NCBI RefSeq assembly: GCF_017813395.1
Contig: NZ_JAGIZB010000022.1
Location: 1 to 64,000, forward strand
Reading direction: 5' to 3'
DNA length: 64,000 nucleotides
Source: Pararoseomonas baculiformis
GTDB taxonomy: Bacteria > Pseudomonadota > Alphaproteobacteria > Acetobacterales > Acetobacteraceae
The translations under genes and the position numbers were made by a program. Below are positions 52,566 through 61,931 of the stretch, piece by piece. Numbering within the stretch: the first letter of the stretch is position 1; every line of letters begins with the position of its first letter. A model generated the notes under the pieces. The model had not been told where the DNA came from and made no database searches. It worked only from the letters and a program-made list of their open reading frames with translations.

Positions 52566-52586
52566 TCGGGTAATAGGAAAACCCGA
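52566..52586. other. Short hairpin in the fds leader region
   Basis: TCGGGT at 52566-52571 pairs with ACCCGA at 52581-52586, with a 9-base loop, directly after the LysR stop. It could separate LysR transcription from the fds operon or form part of the fds control region. Arms are short. Confidence 0.3.
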
Positions 52587-53483
52587 TCAAACCTCCTCGC
52601 GCGACTCCGAAATCCGAAGCGCCTCCGCCAGCAGGGCCGCGGTCAGGGGCGGGGTGGGGTCATGCAGCGGCACCACCAGCCCGATCCGGTACCCGGCATC
52701 CGGCGAAACCAGGGGCAGGGCATGCAGCCCGCCCGCCCCGCCCATGGTGGCGGCCACGCTCTCCGGCAGCACCGTCATCCAGTGCCCGCTGCGGACATGG
52801 GCGATCAGCGTGACGATGGAGTTGGACTCCACCGTCGCCTCCACCGCCACCCCGGCCTGCTGCAGGAGCTGGTCCATGATCCGGCGGTTCTGCATGTCCG
52901 GCGTCAGCAGGCAGAGTGGCTGGCCCGCCAGTTCCGCCCAGGCCACCGCATCCCGCCCACACCAGGGGGAGCCCGCCGGCACCACCAGCCGGTAACGCTC
53001 GGTGGCGAGGGGCACGCTGCGCACCCGGCCCAGCTTCTCGTTGCCGATATAGGTGATGCCCGCATCCGCCTCGAGATTCTCGATCATCTCCAGCACGGCG
53101 GCCGAGGTGCGGGAAAGAATGGTGAAGCGCATGCCCGGATGCCGGCGACGGCAGGCGAGGGTGAGGGCCGGCACCATGGCCAGCGCCGTCGGGATCACCG
53201 CCAGGCGCAGATGTCCCTGCAACCCGCCCCGCGCCACCTGCAGCTCCTGCCGCATGGCGCGCACGTCGCCCAGCAGGCGCCGACCCCATTCGACAACCTT
53301 CTCGCCCTCCGGCGTCAATCCCTGGAAACGCGAGGAACGATGGACCAGAAGCACGCCCAGCTCGGTTTCCAGCTGCTTGATCCCGGCGGAGAGCGTGGGC
53401 TGCGCCACGCCGCAGGCCTCCGCCGCCCGGCGAAAGTTCCGTTCCCGCGCCAGGGCCAGCAGGAAGCCGAGCTTGTCGATCAT
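52587..53483 (-). CDS. LysR-family transcriptional regulator
   Basis: A 298-residue LysR-type regulator with the N-terminal helix-turn-helix (AAEACGVAQPTLSAGIKQLE) and the C-terminal substrate-binding fold. LysR genes of this type commonly adjoin fds operons and control formate dehydrogenase; being just upstream on the same strand, 101 bases before fdsG, it is the likely regulator. Start ATG at 53483. An alternative is control of the hut genes behind it, but those have HutC. Confidence 0.88.
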   Translation of the reverse strand: MIDKLGFLLALARERNFRRAAEACGVAQPTLSAGIKQLETELGVLLVHRSSRFQGLTPEGEKVVEWGRRLLGDVRAMRQELQVARGGLQGHLRLAVIPTALAMVPALTLACRRRHPGMRFTILSRTSAAVLEMIENLEADAGITYIGNEKLGRVRSVPLATERYRLVVPAGSPWCGRDAVAWAELAGQPLCLLTPDMQNRRIMDQLLQQAGVAVEATVESNSIVTLIAHVRSGHWMTVLPESVAATMGGAGGLHALPLVSPDAGYRIGLVVPLHDPTPPLTAALLAEALRISESREEV

Positions 53484-53514
53484 TCCCCCTCCTGGCCCCC
53501 AGGGCAGGGCGGGC

Positions 53515-54711
53515 TCAAGCGTCGCGCCCCGCCACCACGCGCCCCACGCAGGGATTGCCGCCCAGCCAGTAGCACAGCTCGGCCGGCGCCTCGATCCGGT
53601 AGAGGGCCAGGTCGCAGCGCATTCCCGGCGCCAGCATGCCGCGATCCTCCAGCCCCAGCGCGGCCGCTGCGTGGCGCGTCACGCCCAGCAGCGCCTCCTC
53701 CACCGTCAGCCGATAGAGGGTGCAGGCCATGTTCAGCATCAGCAGCAGGGAGCGCGCGGGGGAGGAACCCGGATTCATGTCGGTCGCCACCGCCATCCGC
53801 AGGCCCGCCGCGCGCATGGCGGCGATATCCGGGTGCCGCTCCTCCCGGATGAAGTAGGTGGCGCCCGGCAGCAGCACCGCCACCGTGCCCGCCGCCGCCA
53901 TGGCCGCCAGCCCCGCCGCCGAGGCATGTTCCAAGTGATCTGCCGAAAGCGCTCCGAAACGCGCCGCCAGCGCCGCCCCGCCCAGGTCGCTCAGCTGGTC
54001 CGCATGCAGCTTCACCGGCAGGCCCTGGGCACGCGCCGCCTCGAAGACGGCGGCCGTCTCGTCCGGCGTGAAGGCGATGCGCTCGCAGAAGGCATCCACC
54101 GCGTCCACCAGCCCTTCGGCGGCCAGCGGCGCGATCATCCCCGCCACCAGCGCCGCATATTCTCCCTGCCGCCCCCTGAATTCCGGCGGCACGGCATGGG
54201 CGCCGAGAAAGCTCGCCTGCACGGAAACGGCGCGCTCCGCCGCCAGCGCCCGCGCCGCGCGCAGCATCCGCCGCTCCGCCTCAAATTCCAGCCCATAGCC
54301 GGACTTCACCTCGATGGTGGTCACGCCCTCCGCCAGCAGCCCGTCCAGCCGGGGCAGGGCGGCGGCCAGCAGCGCATCCTCATCCGCCGCGCGCGTGGCG
54401 CGCACGGTGGAAAGAATGCCGCCACCCTCGCGCGCGATCTCCTCATAGGTGGCACCGGCGAGGCGCCGCTCGAACTCGCCCGCGCGGTTTCCACCGAAGA
54501 CGAGATGCGTGTGGCAATCCACCAACCCGGGCAGGATCCAGGCCCCGCCGCAATCCGTCACGGGCGCATCATGCGCGGGCAGCGCCGCACGCGGCCCGAT
54601 CCAGGCGATGCGCCCGTCCCGCACCGCCAGCGCCCCGTCCCGCACCACGCCCAGCCCATCCTGCATGGTGCAGAGATGGGCATTCACCCAGACGCGGTCG
54701 AACTCAGGCAT
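53515..54711 (-). CDS. hutI: Imidazolonepropionase
   Basis: Third enzyme of histidine degradation: hydrolyses imidazolonepropionate to formiminoglutamate. The 398 residues match the family. The metal site [15 protein letters not shown] is near residue 65, GYGLEFE in the middle and the family-typical KLHADQLSD and EHAS histidine positions follow; the C-terminal [10 protein letters not shown] loop is present. It overlaps hutH by eight bases, and is the last gene of the hut operon. Confidence 0.95.
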   Translation of the reverse strand: MPEFDRVWVNAHLCTMQDGLGVVRDGALAVRDGRIAWIGPRAALPAHDAPVTDCGGAWILPGLVDCHTHLVFGGNRAGEFERRLAGATYEEIAREGGGILSTVRATRAADEDALLAAALPRLDGLLAEGVTTIEVKSGYGLEFEAERRMLRAARALAAERAVSVQASFLGAHAVPPEFRGRQGEYAALVAGMIAPLAAEGLVDAVDAFCERIAFTPDETAAVFEAARAQGLPVKLHADQLSDLGGAALAARFGALSADHLEHASAAGLAAMAAAGTVAVLLPGATYFIREERHPDIAAMRAAGLRMAVATDMNPGSSPARSLLLMLNMACTLYRLTVEEALLGVTRHAAAALGLEDRGMLAPGMRCDLALYRIEAPAELCYWLGGNPCVGRVVAGRDA

Positions 54712-56200
54712 CGGAGAGCACGGCGAAGCGCCCTTCCGCGATCAACCCCGAAACCGCCGCGATATCCGGCGCCATGTAGCGGTCCATGTCCCAGGCCGCC
54801 GCCACGCCGCGCACCAGCGCATGGGCGGCTTCCAGCGGCAGGGACGAGCGCAGCGGCCGGTGGAACTCGATCGCCTGGGCCGCCGCCAGCAACTCGATGG
54901 CCAGGATGTCCCGGAGATTGTTCGCCATGGGCACCAGCCGCAGCGCGGCGCCCGTGGCCATGCTCACATGGTCCTCCTGGTTCGCCGAGGTCGGCAGGCT
55001 GTCCACGCTGCGCGGATGGGCAAGCGCCTTCTGCTCGCTCGCCAGCGCCGCCGCCGTCACCTGCGCGATCATGAAGCCCGAGTTCAGCCCGCCTTCCCGT
55101 ACGAGAAAGGCGGGCAGGCCGGAAAGCGCCGGGTCGGTCAACAGCGCCATCCGCCGCTCGGACAGTGCGCCGATCTCCGCCAGCGCCAGCGCGATATGGT
55201 CGGCCGCGAAGGCCACCGGCTCCGCATGGAAGTTCCCGCCGGAGAGCACCTCGCCTTCCGCCGTCACCAGCGGGTTGTCCGTCACCGCATTCGCCTCGCG
55301 CTCCAGCACCGCGGCGGCATGGTCCAGCGCGTCCAGGCAGGCGCCCATCACCTGGGGCTGGCAGCGGATGGAATAGGGGTCCTGCACGCGCGGATCGTTC
55401 TCGCGATGGCTCTCGCGGATCTGGCTTCCGGCCATCAGGCCGCGCAACGCCGCCGCGGCACGGATCTGCCCGGGCTGGCCGCGCAGCGCATGGATGCGCG
55501 CGTCGAAGGGCGTGTCGGAACCGCGCACGCCCTCCGTGCTCATCGCCCCGGCCACCAGCGCCGTCGCGAACAGATCCCGCGCCTGGAACAGCCCTACGAG
55601 CGCGATGGCCGTGGACACCTGCGTGCCGTTCAGCAGCGCCAGCCCTTCCTTCGGACCGAGCGGGAGGGGCGAGAGCCCGACTTGCGCCAGCGCCTCCGCG
55701 CCGCTGACGGCGCGCCCCCCGATGCTGGCCTCGCCCTCGCCGATCAGCACCATGGACAGATGCGCCAGCGGTGCCAGGTCGCCCGAGGCACCCACGGAGC
55801 CGCGCGCCGGGATCACCGGCAGCACATCGGCCTCCAGCAGGCGCAGCAGCGCCTCCACCGTTTCCTCCCGCACCGCGGATGCCCCGCGCGAGAGCGAGAG
55901 CGCCTTCAGCGCCAGCACCAGCCGCACCACCGGCCGGGGCAGGGGCTCGCCCACGCCCGAGGCATGGCTGCGGATCAGGTTCAGCTGCAGCTGCACCAGC
56001 GCATCCGGGGCGATGCGCGTGCCCGCCAGCTTCCCGAAGCCGGTGTTCACGCCATACATCACCTCGCCGGCCCGCAACCGCGCCGCCAGGGCCGAATGAC
56101 TCGCCCGAACCGCCTCGCGCCAGCCCTCGTCGAGCCGGAGGGAGGCACCGCCCATCACCGCCCGCAGCTCCGCGAGGGTGGCGCCGCCAGGGGTGGTCAT
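54704..56200 (-). CDS. hutH: Histidine ammonia-lyase
   Basis: Deaminates histidine to urocanate. The product is 498 residues. The MIO prosthetic group is formed from A138-S139-G140 in [16 protein letters not shown], and [11 protein letters not shown] lies upstream. Homology begins at MTTPGG (ATG at 56200), although the frame is open 14 codons further. This ATG overlaps the hutU stop (ATGA). The ASGD motif and length are standard. Confidence 0.96.
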   Translation of the reverse strand: MTTPGGATLAELRAVMGGASLRLDEGWREAVRASHSALAARLRAGEVMYGVNTGFGKLAGTRIAPDALVQLQLNLIRSHASGVGEPLPRPVVRLVLALKALSLSRGASAVREETVEALLRLLEADVLPVIPARGSVGASGDLAPLAHLSMVLIGEGEASIGGRAVSGAEALAQVGLSPLPLGPKEGLALLNGTQVSTAIALVGLFQARDLFATALVAGAMSTEGVRGSDTPFDARIHALRGQPGQIRAAAALRGLMAGSQIRESHRENDPRVQDPYSIRCQPQVMGACLDALDHAAAVLEREANAVTDNPLVTAEGEVLSGGNFHAEPVAFAADHIALALAEIGALSERRMALLTDPALSGLPAFLVREGGLNSGFMIAQVTAAALASEQKALAHPRSVDSLPTSANQEDHVSMATGAALRLVPMANNLRDILAIELLAAAQAIEFHRPLRSSLPLEAAHALVRGVAAAWDMDRYMAPDIAAVSGLIAEGRFAVLSDA

Positions 56201-57867
56201 GACTTCACCATCGGCAGGTCGAGGCCCATCTTCCGTGCCCATTCCTTCGCCATGTCATAACCCGCATCGGCATGGCGCATCACGCCGGTGGCGGGATCGT
56301 TCCACAGGACCCGCTTCAGCCGCCGCGCCGCATCGGGCGTGCCATCGGCCACGATCACCATGCCCGCATGCTGCGAATAGCCCATGCCCACACCGCCACC
56401 ATGATGCAGGGATACCCAGGTGGCGCCCGAGGCCGTGTTCAGCAGCGCGTTCAGCAGCGGCCAGTCCGAAACGGCGTCGGACCCGTCCATCATCGCCTCC
56501 GTCTCCCGGTTGGGAGAGGCGACGGAGCCGGAATCCAGGTGGTCGCGCCCGATCACCACCGGCCCGATCTCACCACGCGCCACCATCTCGTTGAAGGCGA
56601 GGCCGAGGCGGTGCCGGTCGCCCAGCCCCACCCAGCAGATGCGCGCCGGCAGGCCCTGGAAGGCGATGCGCCGCTGCGCCATGTCCAGCCAGCGATGCAG
56701 GTGCGGGTCTTCGATCAGTTCCCGCACCTTCGCGTCGGTCCTGCGGATATCCTCCGGATCGCCGCTCAGCGCCGCCCAGCGGAAGGGCCCGATGCCCCTG
56801 CAGAAAAGCGGGCGGATATAGGCCGGCACGAAGCCCGGGAAGTCGAAGGCGTTCCCCAGCCCCTCATCCTTCGCCATCTGCCGGATGTTGTTGCCGTAAT
56901 CCAGCACCACCGAGCCTATGCGCTGGAAATCCAGCATGGCCTGCACATGTGCCACCATGCTGCGCTTCGCGGCGGCGGCCACGGCCTTCGGATCGCTCTC
57001 GCGCTTTGCCGCCCATTCCTCCAGCGTCCAGCCCGCGGGCAGGTAGCCGTTGGCGGGGTCATGCGCGCTGGTCTGGTCCGTCACGATATCCGGCACCACG
57101 CCGCGCCGCACCAGTTCCGGGAAGACATCCGCCGCATTGCCCAGCAGCCCGATGCTGATCGCACGCTTCTCGGTGCAGGCCGTGCCGATCATGGCCAGCG
57201 CCTCGTCCAGGCTCGCCGTGCGGTGGTCCAGGTAGCGCGTCTCGATCCGCTTCTCGATCCGGCTCGGCTGGCATTCCACCGCCAGCACGCAGGCACCGGC
57301 GAACACGCCGGCCAGCGGCTGCGCCCCACCCATGCCGCCCAGACCGCCCGTCAGGATCCAGCGGCCCGAGAGATCGCCGCCGAAATGCTGCCGCCCGGCC
57401 TCCGCGAAGGTTTCGTAGGTGCCCTGCACGATCCCCTGGGATCCAATGTAGATCCAGGATCCCGCGGTCATCTGGCCGTACATCATCAGCCCCGCGCGAT
57501 CGAGCTCGTTGAACTTCTCCCAGTTCGCCCAGGCCGGCACGAGATTGGAATTGGCGATCAGCACGCGCGGCGCATCCGCATAGGTCTCGAACACGCCCAC
57601 CGGCTTGCCGGACTGCACCAGCAAGGTCTGCGTGTCCTCCAGCCGCCGCAGCACGTCGCAGATCATCTCGTAGCTGCGCCAGTCCCGCGCCGCGCGCCCG
57701 ATGCCACCATAGACGACGAGGGCGCCGGGATCCTCCGCCACCTCGTCATCCAGGTTGTTCATCAGCATCCGCAGCGGCGCTTCCGTCACCCAGTGCTTGG
57801 CTGACAGGGTGAGGCCGCGCGGCGCCCGGATGGCGGGCGCGTTGCGGAGGCGAAGATTCTCGCTCAT
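56197..57867 (-). CDS. hutU: Urocanate hydratase
   Basis: Second enzyme of the pathway, converting urocanate to imidazolonepropionate with bound NAD+. The 556 residues match urocanase; the [11 protein letters not shown] and [13 protein letters not shown] segments and the C-terminal [17 protein letters not shown] block are family hallmarks. The start ATG at 57867 matches the family start; the open frame upstream runs into the promoter-proximal hutC end. Seven bases separate it from hutC. Confidence 0.96.
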   Translation of the reverse strand: MSENLRLRNAPAIRAPRGLTLSAKHWVTEAPLRMLMNNLDDEVAEDPGALVVYGGIGRAARDWRSYEMICDVLRRLEDTQTLLVQSGKPVGVFETYADAPRVLIANSNLVPAWANWEKFNELDRAGLMMYGQMTAGSWIYIGSQGIVQGTYETFAEAGRQHFGGDLSGRWILTGGLGGMGGAQPLAGVFAGACVLAVECQPSRIEKRIETRYLDHRTASLDEALAMIGTACTEKRAISIGLLGNAADVFPELVRRGVVPDIVTDQTSAHDPANGYLPAGWTLEEWAAKRESDPKAVAAAAKRSMVAHVQAMLDFQRIGSVVLDYGNNIRQMAKDEGLGNAFDFPGFVPAYIRPLFCRGIGPFRWAALSGDPEDIRRTDAKVRELIEDPHLHRWLDMAQRRIAFQGLPARICWVGLGDRHRLGLAFNEMVARGEIGPVVIGRDHLDSGSVASPNRETEAMMDGSDAVSDWPLLNALLNTASGATWVSLHHGGGVGMGYSQHAGMVIVADGTPDAARRLKRVLWNDPATGVMRHADAGYDMAKEWARKMGLDLPMVKS

Positions 57868-57874
57868 CGGATCC

Positions 57875-58642
57875 TCAGAAGGGGAAGTGGCCACCGGGGC
57901 CGTCCTGCATCCGGTAGCGTCCGGAAAGCTCGAAGCGGCTGGCGGGCTGGGTGAGGCGGGAAAAGGTGGTGGCCTCGCCACGGCGGAAGGTGCGGCGGCG
58001 GATCACCAGGCAGGGATCGCGCGGCCCCACTTGCAGCAGGCGCGCGACCGGGGCGGGGGGCAGGATGGCCGTGACGGCCTGCTCCATCTCCGTCACCTCG
58101 CCCACCTCGCGCAGGAAGTCGTAGGTGGTGCGGCCGGCATAGTCCTGCTCCGTGTAGCCGGGCGCATAGCCCGGGCGGATGAAGCGTTCCTCCACCTGGA
58201 TCGGCAAGGCATCGCCCTTGTGCAGCACGATGGAGGAGGGCACGCGGCCGCCGCGCGGCAGGCCCAGCGCATCCGCCGCCTCCTCGGTCAGGGATGCCAT
58301 CCCCAGGTCCAGCACCTCGCAGGACCATTCCATCCCGCGCGCCCGGATTTCCTCCGCGATGCTCTCGATGCTCACCAGCCCCGTGCGCGGCTTGCTGGCA
58401 TCCGTCAGCGGGGCCACGAAGGTGCCGACGCCCGGCACCTTCCGCAGCCGCCCCTCGCGCGCCAGTTCGGCGAAGGCGCGGTTCACGGTGATGCGGGACA
58501 CGCCGAGCATCGGCCCCAGCTCGTTCTCGCTGGGAATGCGCGCATGGACAGCCCATTCGCCCGCGGCGATGCGCGACAGCACGTAATCCTTCACGGCCTC
58601 GTAGCGCGGCTTCGGCGCGCTGCCATCGGGCATGGCGCTCAT
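57875..58642 (-). CDS. hutC: Histidine utilisation repressor, GntR/HutC family
   Basis: A 255-residue GntR-type repressor with a UTRA domain. The winged-helix segment [19 protein letters not shown] is near residue 55, and the C-terminal RFELSGR ending is HutC-like. HutC senses urocanate and represses hut genes. It starts at ATG 58642, overlapping the stop of the eroded oxygenase gene. It lies at the head of hutU-H-I, so is autoregulated. Confidence 0.93.
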   Translation of the reverse strand: MSAMPDGSAPKPRYEAVKDYVLSRIAAGEWAVHARIPSENELGPMLGVSRITVNRAFAELAREGRLRKVPGVGTFVAPLTDASKPRTGLVSIESIAEEIRARGMEWSCEVLDLGMASLTEEAADALGLPRGGRVPSSIVLHKGDALPIQVEERFIRPGYAPGYTEQDYAGRTTYDFLREVGEVTEMEQAVTAILPPAPVARLLQVGPRDPCLVIRRRTFRRGEATTFSRLTQPASRFELSGRYRMQDGPGGHFPF

Positions 58643-59010
58643 CCCGCCACCGCGAGAGTCTTGCGGTAGCCGAAGGCCTTGTCGAAGCGGTTCAGAATGT
58701 GCTGGCCCGCCGTGATCGGCGCGCAGCGCGCCTTTCCCTCCGGCGTGCCGAGGTCGCGCGGGTCGATCGTCGCGCCGAAATCGGGGGCGTGGAACGTCGC
58801 GGTATAGCGCGGAACGAAAATCCCCTCCGGCAGATCCAGGCTCACCGCCACGGCGCTCAGCAAATGCCTGCCGAGCAGGAACATGCCGTCGTCATAGGCG
58901 GCCACTTGCGGCAGGGCATCTGCCGAGCCGCTGCCCAAGGGGCCTGCGCCGGGCGACACGGCATTCAGCCCGGACACATCGATCTCGGGGAGAGAGCCCG
59001 TTTCCGCCAT
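58639..59010 (-). pseudogene. Eroded 2-oxoglutarate/Fe(II) oxygenase (isopenicillin-N-synthase family) remnant
   Basis: A 123-codon frame that looks like three pieces of an isopenicillin-N-synthase-like oxygenase joined in frame. These are the start LPEIDVSGL, the helix LLGRHLLSAVAVSLDLPEGIF, and the C-terminus DFGATIDPRDLGTPEG...APITAGQHILNRFD. The family is about 330 residues; the central part with the HxD...H iron triad and the RxS oxoglutarate site is absent, so it cannot be a working oxygenase. GGAGG lies before the ATG at 59010; the frame also opens at 59082. It overlaps hutC (ATGA) and may now serve only as a leader for hut translation. Confidence 0.7.
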
Positions 59011-59084
59011 GCGCTTCGCCTCCGGCCGGGCAGTGGGCAGGGATGCACCTTCATCCGCCTGGGCCGGGATGGTTGCTCCCATAA

Positions 59085-59098
59085 CCTGTCATGTCAAG
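59085..59098. promoter_or_regulatory. Imperfect palindrome upstream of the hut operon, possible HutC site
   Basis: CCTGTCATGTCAAG is symmetric at 10 of 14 positions around CATG and contains TTGACA on the minus strand (59092-59097). It lies 75 bases before the likely leftmost gene start of the hut transcript, where a HutC operator or -35 element would be expected. The match to known HutC sites is not close. Confidence 0.35.
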
Positions 59099-59303
59099 TT
59101 CGGAATGCCAGGGGGAAGCGCAACGGCATGGCCCACTCGTCCAGGACGCCGGCGGGCCTCCGGCCGGCTTCGCCCTGCTCGGCGCCGCCAAGAACCCGCC
59201 GGGCGAGATGCATCCGGTGGTGGGGCCGAAGCCGGGTGCGTGATCCCACCTTCACCCCGGGCACGCGGGCGCTAGCATGGCCGAAGCCCAAGGACTGTCC
59301 CCG

Positions 59304-60278
59304 ATGAATCGTCGCGCCCTTCTCTCCCTCGGCGCCCTCGCGCCCCTGGCAGCCCAAACCCAGGCCCAGGCCCAGCCCCGCTGGTCCCCGGATGCCCCGG
59401 TGCGGCTGATCGTGCCCTTCGCGCCGGGCGGCTCGCAGGACGTGCTGGGCCGGCTGCTGGCCCAGGCGGCGGGGCCGATCCTCGGCCAGACCGTGGTGGT
59501 GGAGAACCGCGCCGGGGCCGGGGGCGTGCTGGGGGCCGAGGCGGTGGCGCGCGCGGCGCCGGACGGGCTGACCATTCTTCTCGCCACTGCGGGGCAGCTC
59601 ACCATCGCCCGCGCCGTCGGGCGGCGCCTCCCCTATGATCCCCTCGCGGATTTCGCGCCCGTCCTCCACCTCAGCGACAGCCCCGTGGCGCTGCTGGCCG
59701 CGCCGCAGCTCAACCTGGCGGACACGCAGGCCCTGCTGGGCATGGCGCGCAACGCCGCCCAGCCCATGCCCTATGCCTCCACCGGCATCGGCACCAACAC
59801 GCATCTCATCATGGAAGACCTGAAGGCGCGGGAGCGGCTGAACATCGAGCATGTGCCCTATCGCGGCGCGGCGGCGGCCTTCAACGACCTTGCTGCCGGG
59901 CGCATCGCGCTGATGTTTGTCTCCGTCCCCTCGGTGCTGGCCGCCACCGGGGCGCAGTTCAAGCTGCTGGGCGTCACCTCGCGGGAGCGCTTCCCCGCCA
60001 TCCCGGAGGTGCCGACGCTGATCGAGGCCGGGGTGAAGGATTTCGAGGCCAGCATCTGGACCGGCCTTTCCGCGCCCAGGGGAACCCCGGCGCCCATCGT
60101 TGACCGGCTGGCGGAAGCCTTCCGCGCCGCCATGGCCACCGACCTCGTCCGTACCCGCCTCGGCGGCCTCGGGGTGACGCCGAACGGCGACGGCAGCGCC
60201 GCCTTCGCCTCGCTGCTGCGGGACGACCTGGAGCGCTGGACCCGCGTGGCCGCCCCGCTCGACATACGGCTGGACTAG
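59304..60278 (+). CDS. Bug-family tripartite tricarboxylate-type solute receptor
   Basis: A 324-residue periplasmic receptor. A Tat-like leader (NRRALLSLG) ends near QAQ; the mature start is PVRLIVPFAPGGSQD and the following VENRAGAGGVLG block is the Bug signature. The ligand is unknown. It is divergent from the hut operon and has no TctA/TctB partners nearby, so it is an orphan. The ATG at 59304 matches the leader. Confidence 0.88.
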   Translation: MNRRALLSLGALAPLAAQTQAQAQPRWSPDAPVRLIVPFAPGGSQDVLGRLLAQAAGPILGQTVVVENRAGAGGVLGAEAVARAAPDGLTILLATAGQLTIARAVGRRLPYDPLADFAPVLHLSDSPVALLAAPQLNLADTQALLGMARNAAQPMPYASTGIGTNTHLIMEDLKARERLNIEHVPYRGAAAAFNDLAAGRIALMFVSVPSVLAATGAQFKLLGVTSRERFPAIPEVPTLIEAGVKDFEASIWTGLSAPRGTPAPIVDRLAEAFRAAMATDLVRTRLGGLGVTPNGDGSAAFASLLRDDLERWTRVAAPLDIRLD

Positions 60279-60300
60279 GAGCCGCCGCGGAGCGCCCGGT

Positions 60301-60621
60301 TCAGCGGGCCACCCCCTGGGGCCCGCAGCCGTCGATCAGTTCCCCGGCCGCGGCCACCACCGCCTCCGCCAGGATGGCCCGCAGCGCGGCGCCATCCTCC
60401 GGCCGGGCATGGGCCAGGACCGCGACGACCCGCGCGACCTCCTCGGACGCCGCCCGGAGATAGGCCACCGGATCGGCCGCTTTCCGCGCGCCTTCCTTCA
60501 GCGAGATGCGAACCGAGTTCAGCACGGTCTGCCGCAACATCTCGTCGCTCCCGGCCGCAGCCACCCCGCGGCCCGCGCCTGCCGCGTCCCCGCTCCCTGG
60601 GGAATCGGGAATGCTCGCCAT
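60301..60621 (-). CDS. Small hypothetical protein
   Basis: A 106-residue protein with an A/G-rich N-terminal 25 residues and a helical, alanine-rich remainder (SVRISLKEGARKAADPVAYL and the following segment). It has no signal peptide or known domain. It converges on the receptor gene, 22 bases away. Composition resembles the other genes, so it may be real, but there is no functional clue. Confidence 0.45.
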   Translation of the reverse strand: MASIPDSPGSGDAAGAGRGVAAAGSDEMLRQTVLNSVRISLKEGARKAADPVAYLRAASEEVARVVAVLAHARPEDGAALRAILAEAVVAAAGELIDGCGPQGVAR

Positions 60622-60734
60622 GGCTCTCGTCTTCTCCTCCTGCTTAGCGTCCCGAAGCGGGGCACAGCCGGAGCATGGGCCCTGCCGCGGCGGGCCGACA
60701 GCCCGGTCGTGCCAATGGCGGTGATCGGCGCTGG

Positions 60735-61802
60735 CTATGCCTTCCGTCCCAGGCCTTCCCGCAGCGCCTCCTCCAGCCCGGCCGGATCCAGCTGGCGCAA
60801 CAGCGGATTGGCGCGGAGGTCGCGGCCCCAGAGCGTCTCCAGCGCCGTGACCACCGCCTCCGTCACCGGCATGGGGATCCCCCGGCCGCGCGCCAGCCAG
60901 AGATAGAAGGCCAGCCCATAGGGCACATCCTCCGTGACATAGCGGGTCTCCATGGCGGCAGGCCCCGTCACCGCGCCGCGGGAGGCCGCAATGGCCGCCG
61001 CCATCTCGTGCAGCGGGCCCATCGGCACGCCATTCGCCCGGTGCAGCGATTCATCCAGCCCGAGAACCGCGATGCCGAAGGATCCGGCCAGGGCGGCCCG
61101 CTCGGCCGATAGCCGTTCCATCATCCGGCAGGCGGCAGGGGTCATCAGCCCGTATTGCGGCCATTCCTCCGCCTTCTCGATGCGCGTGACATTGGTGAGC
61201 GCGAGGACCGCATGGATGATGGGATTGGCATTCGCCAGCCCCGCATGGAGCGCATGGGGCGCCAGCGGGCAGGCATGGCCGAAGAGCGCGGTGGCGAGCG
61301 CGCCCATCTCCCCCGCGGAAGCGGCAGGGATGGCGGCCATGTCCACCGCCGCCCGTACCGCCGCCACGCGCACCCGGCCGGGCGAGAGGCGGCGGGCCGT
61401 GACCGGCGTGGTCGCCATGGCGCCGATCGGCGCGCGCGCCGCGGGCGCCCCGCGCGCCGCCAGCAGCGCATCCAGCGCCAGGGGTGAGAGCGAGGCGGCC
61501 GGCGCGATCAGCAGAGGAAGCCCGGGCGGGAGCACCGCCGCGATTCGCGGCAGCACCGAGGGAAAGGCATAGGCCGGCACGGCGAGCAGCGCGGCATCGG
61601 CGCCACGGAAGGCATCCGCCAGATCGGGCGCGGTGCGGAGCGGGATATCCCCCGCCACCGCCCCCTCCGCCTCGATGGAGGTGCCGATCCCCGCGGTGCC
61701 CGCGCCCGAGGGCGACCAGAGCGTCACCTCATGCCCGCGCGAGGCCGCAAGCGCCGCTGCCGCGGGCCCCACCGCCCCGGCTCCCAGCACGCTCAGGCGC
61801 AT
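60735..61802 (-). CDS. NAD/NADP octopine/nopaline-dehydrogenase-family protein
   Basis: A 355-residue opine-dehydrogenase-like enzyme with an N-terminal Rossmann domain (GAGAVG at 7-12) and the C-terminal opine-dehydrogenase domain containing the LANANPIIHAVLAL segment, where the catalytic histidine is expected. Such enzymes reductively join or oxidatively split amino acids and 2-oxo acids; the substrate is unknown. ATG at 61802. It is divergent from a Bug receptor at 61932 across a palindrome. Confidence 0.83.
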   Translation of the reverse strand: MRLSVLGAGAVGPAAAALAASRGHEVTLWSPSGAGTAGIGTSIEAEGAVAGDIPLRTAPDLADAFRGADAALLAVPAYAFPSVLPRIAAVLPPGLPLLIAPAASLSPLALDALLAARGAPAARAPIGAMATTPVTARRLSPGRVRVAAVRAAVDMAAIPAASAGEMGALATALFGHACPLAPHALHAGLANANPIIHAVLALTNVTRIEKAEEWPQYGLMTPAACRMMERLSAERAALAGSFGIAVLGLDESLHRANGVPMGPLHEMAAAIAASRGAVTGPAAMETRYVTEDVPYGLAFYLWLARGRGIPMPVTEAVVTALETLWGRDLRANPLLRQLDPAGLEEALREGLGRKA

Positions 61803-61825
61803 CCGAACCCATCCTTTCCCGGTCG

Positions 61826-61842
61826 GGCGTGATGTTCACGCC
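61826..61842. promoter_or_regulatory. Perfect 7-bp palindrome between divergent genes
   Basis: GGCGTGA-TGT-TCACGCC lies in the 129-base gap between the opine-dehydrogenase-like and receptor genes, 24 bases from the former. It may be an operator for an unlinked regulator; no regulator gene is adjacent. Confidence 0.35.
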
Positions 61843-61931
61843 ATCGCGCCCCACGGCAAGGGGAGGGGGCATTTCCAAGCTGGCCCCGATCCTGCCTAAG
61901 CTTCTGCCAGCATCTCCCGGGAGCCCCGAGC

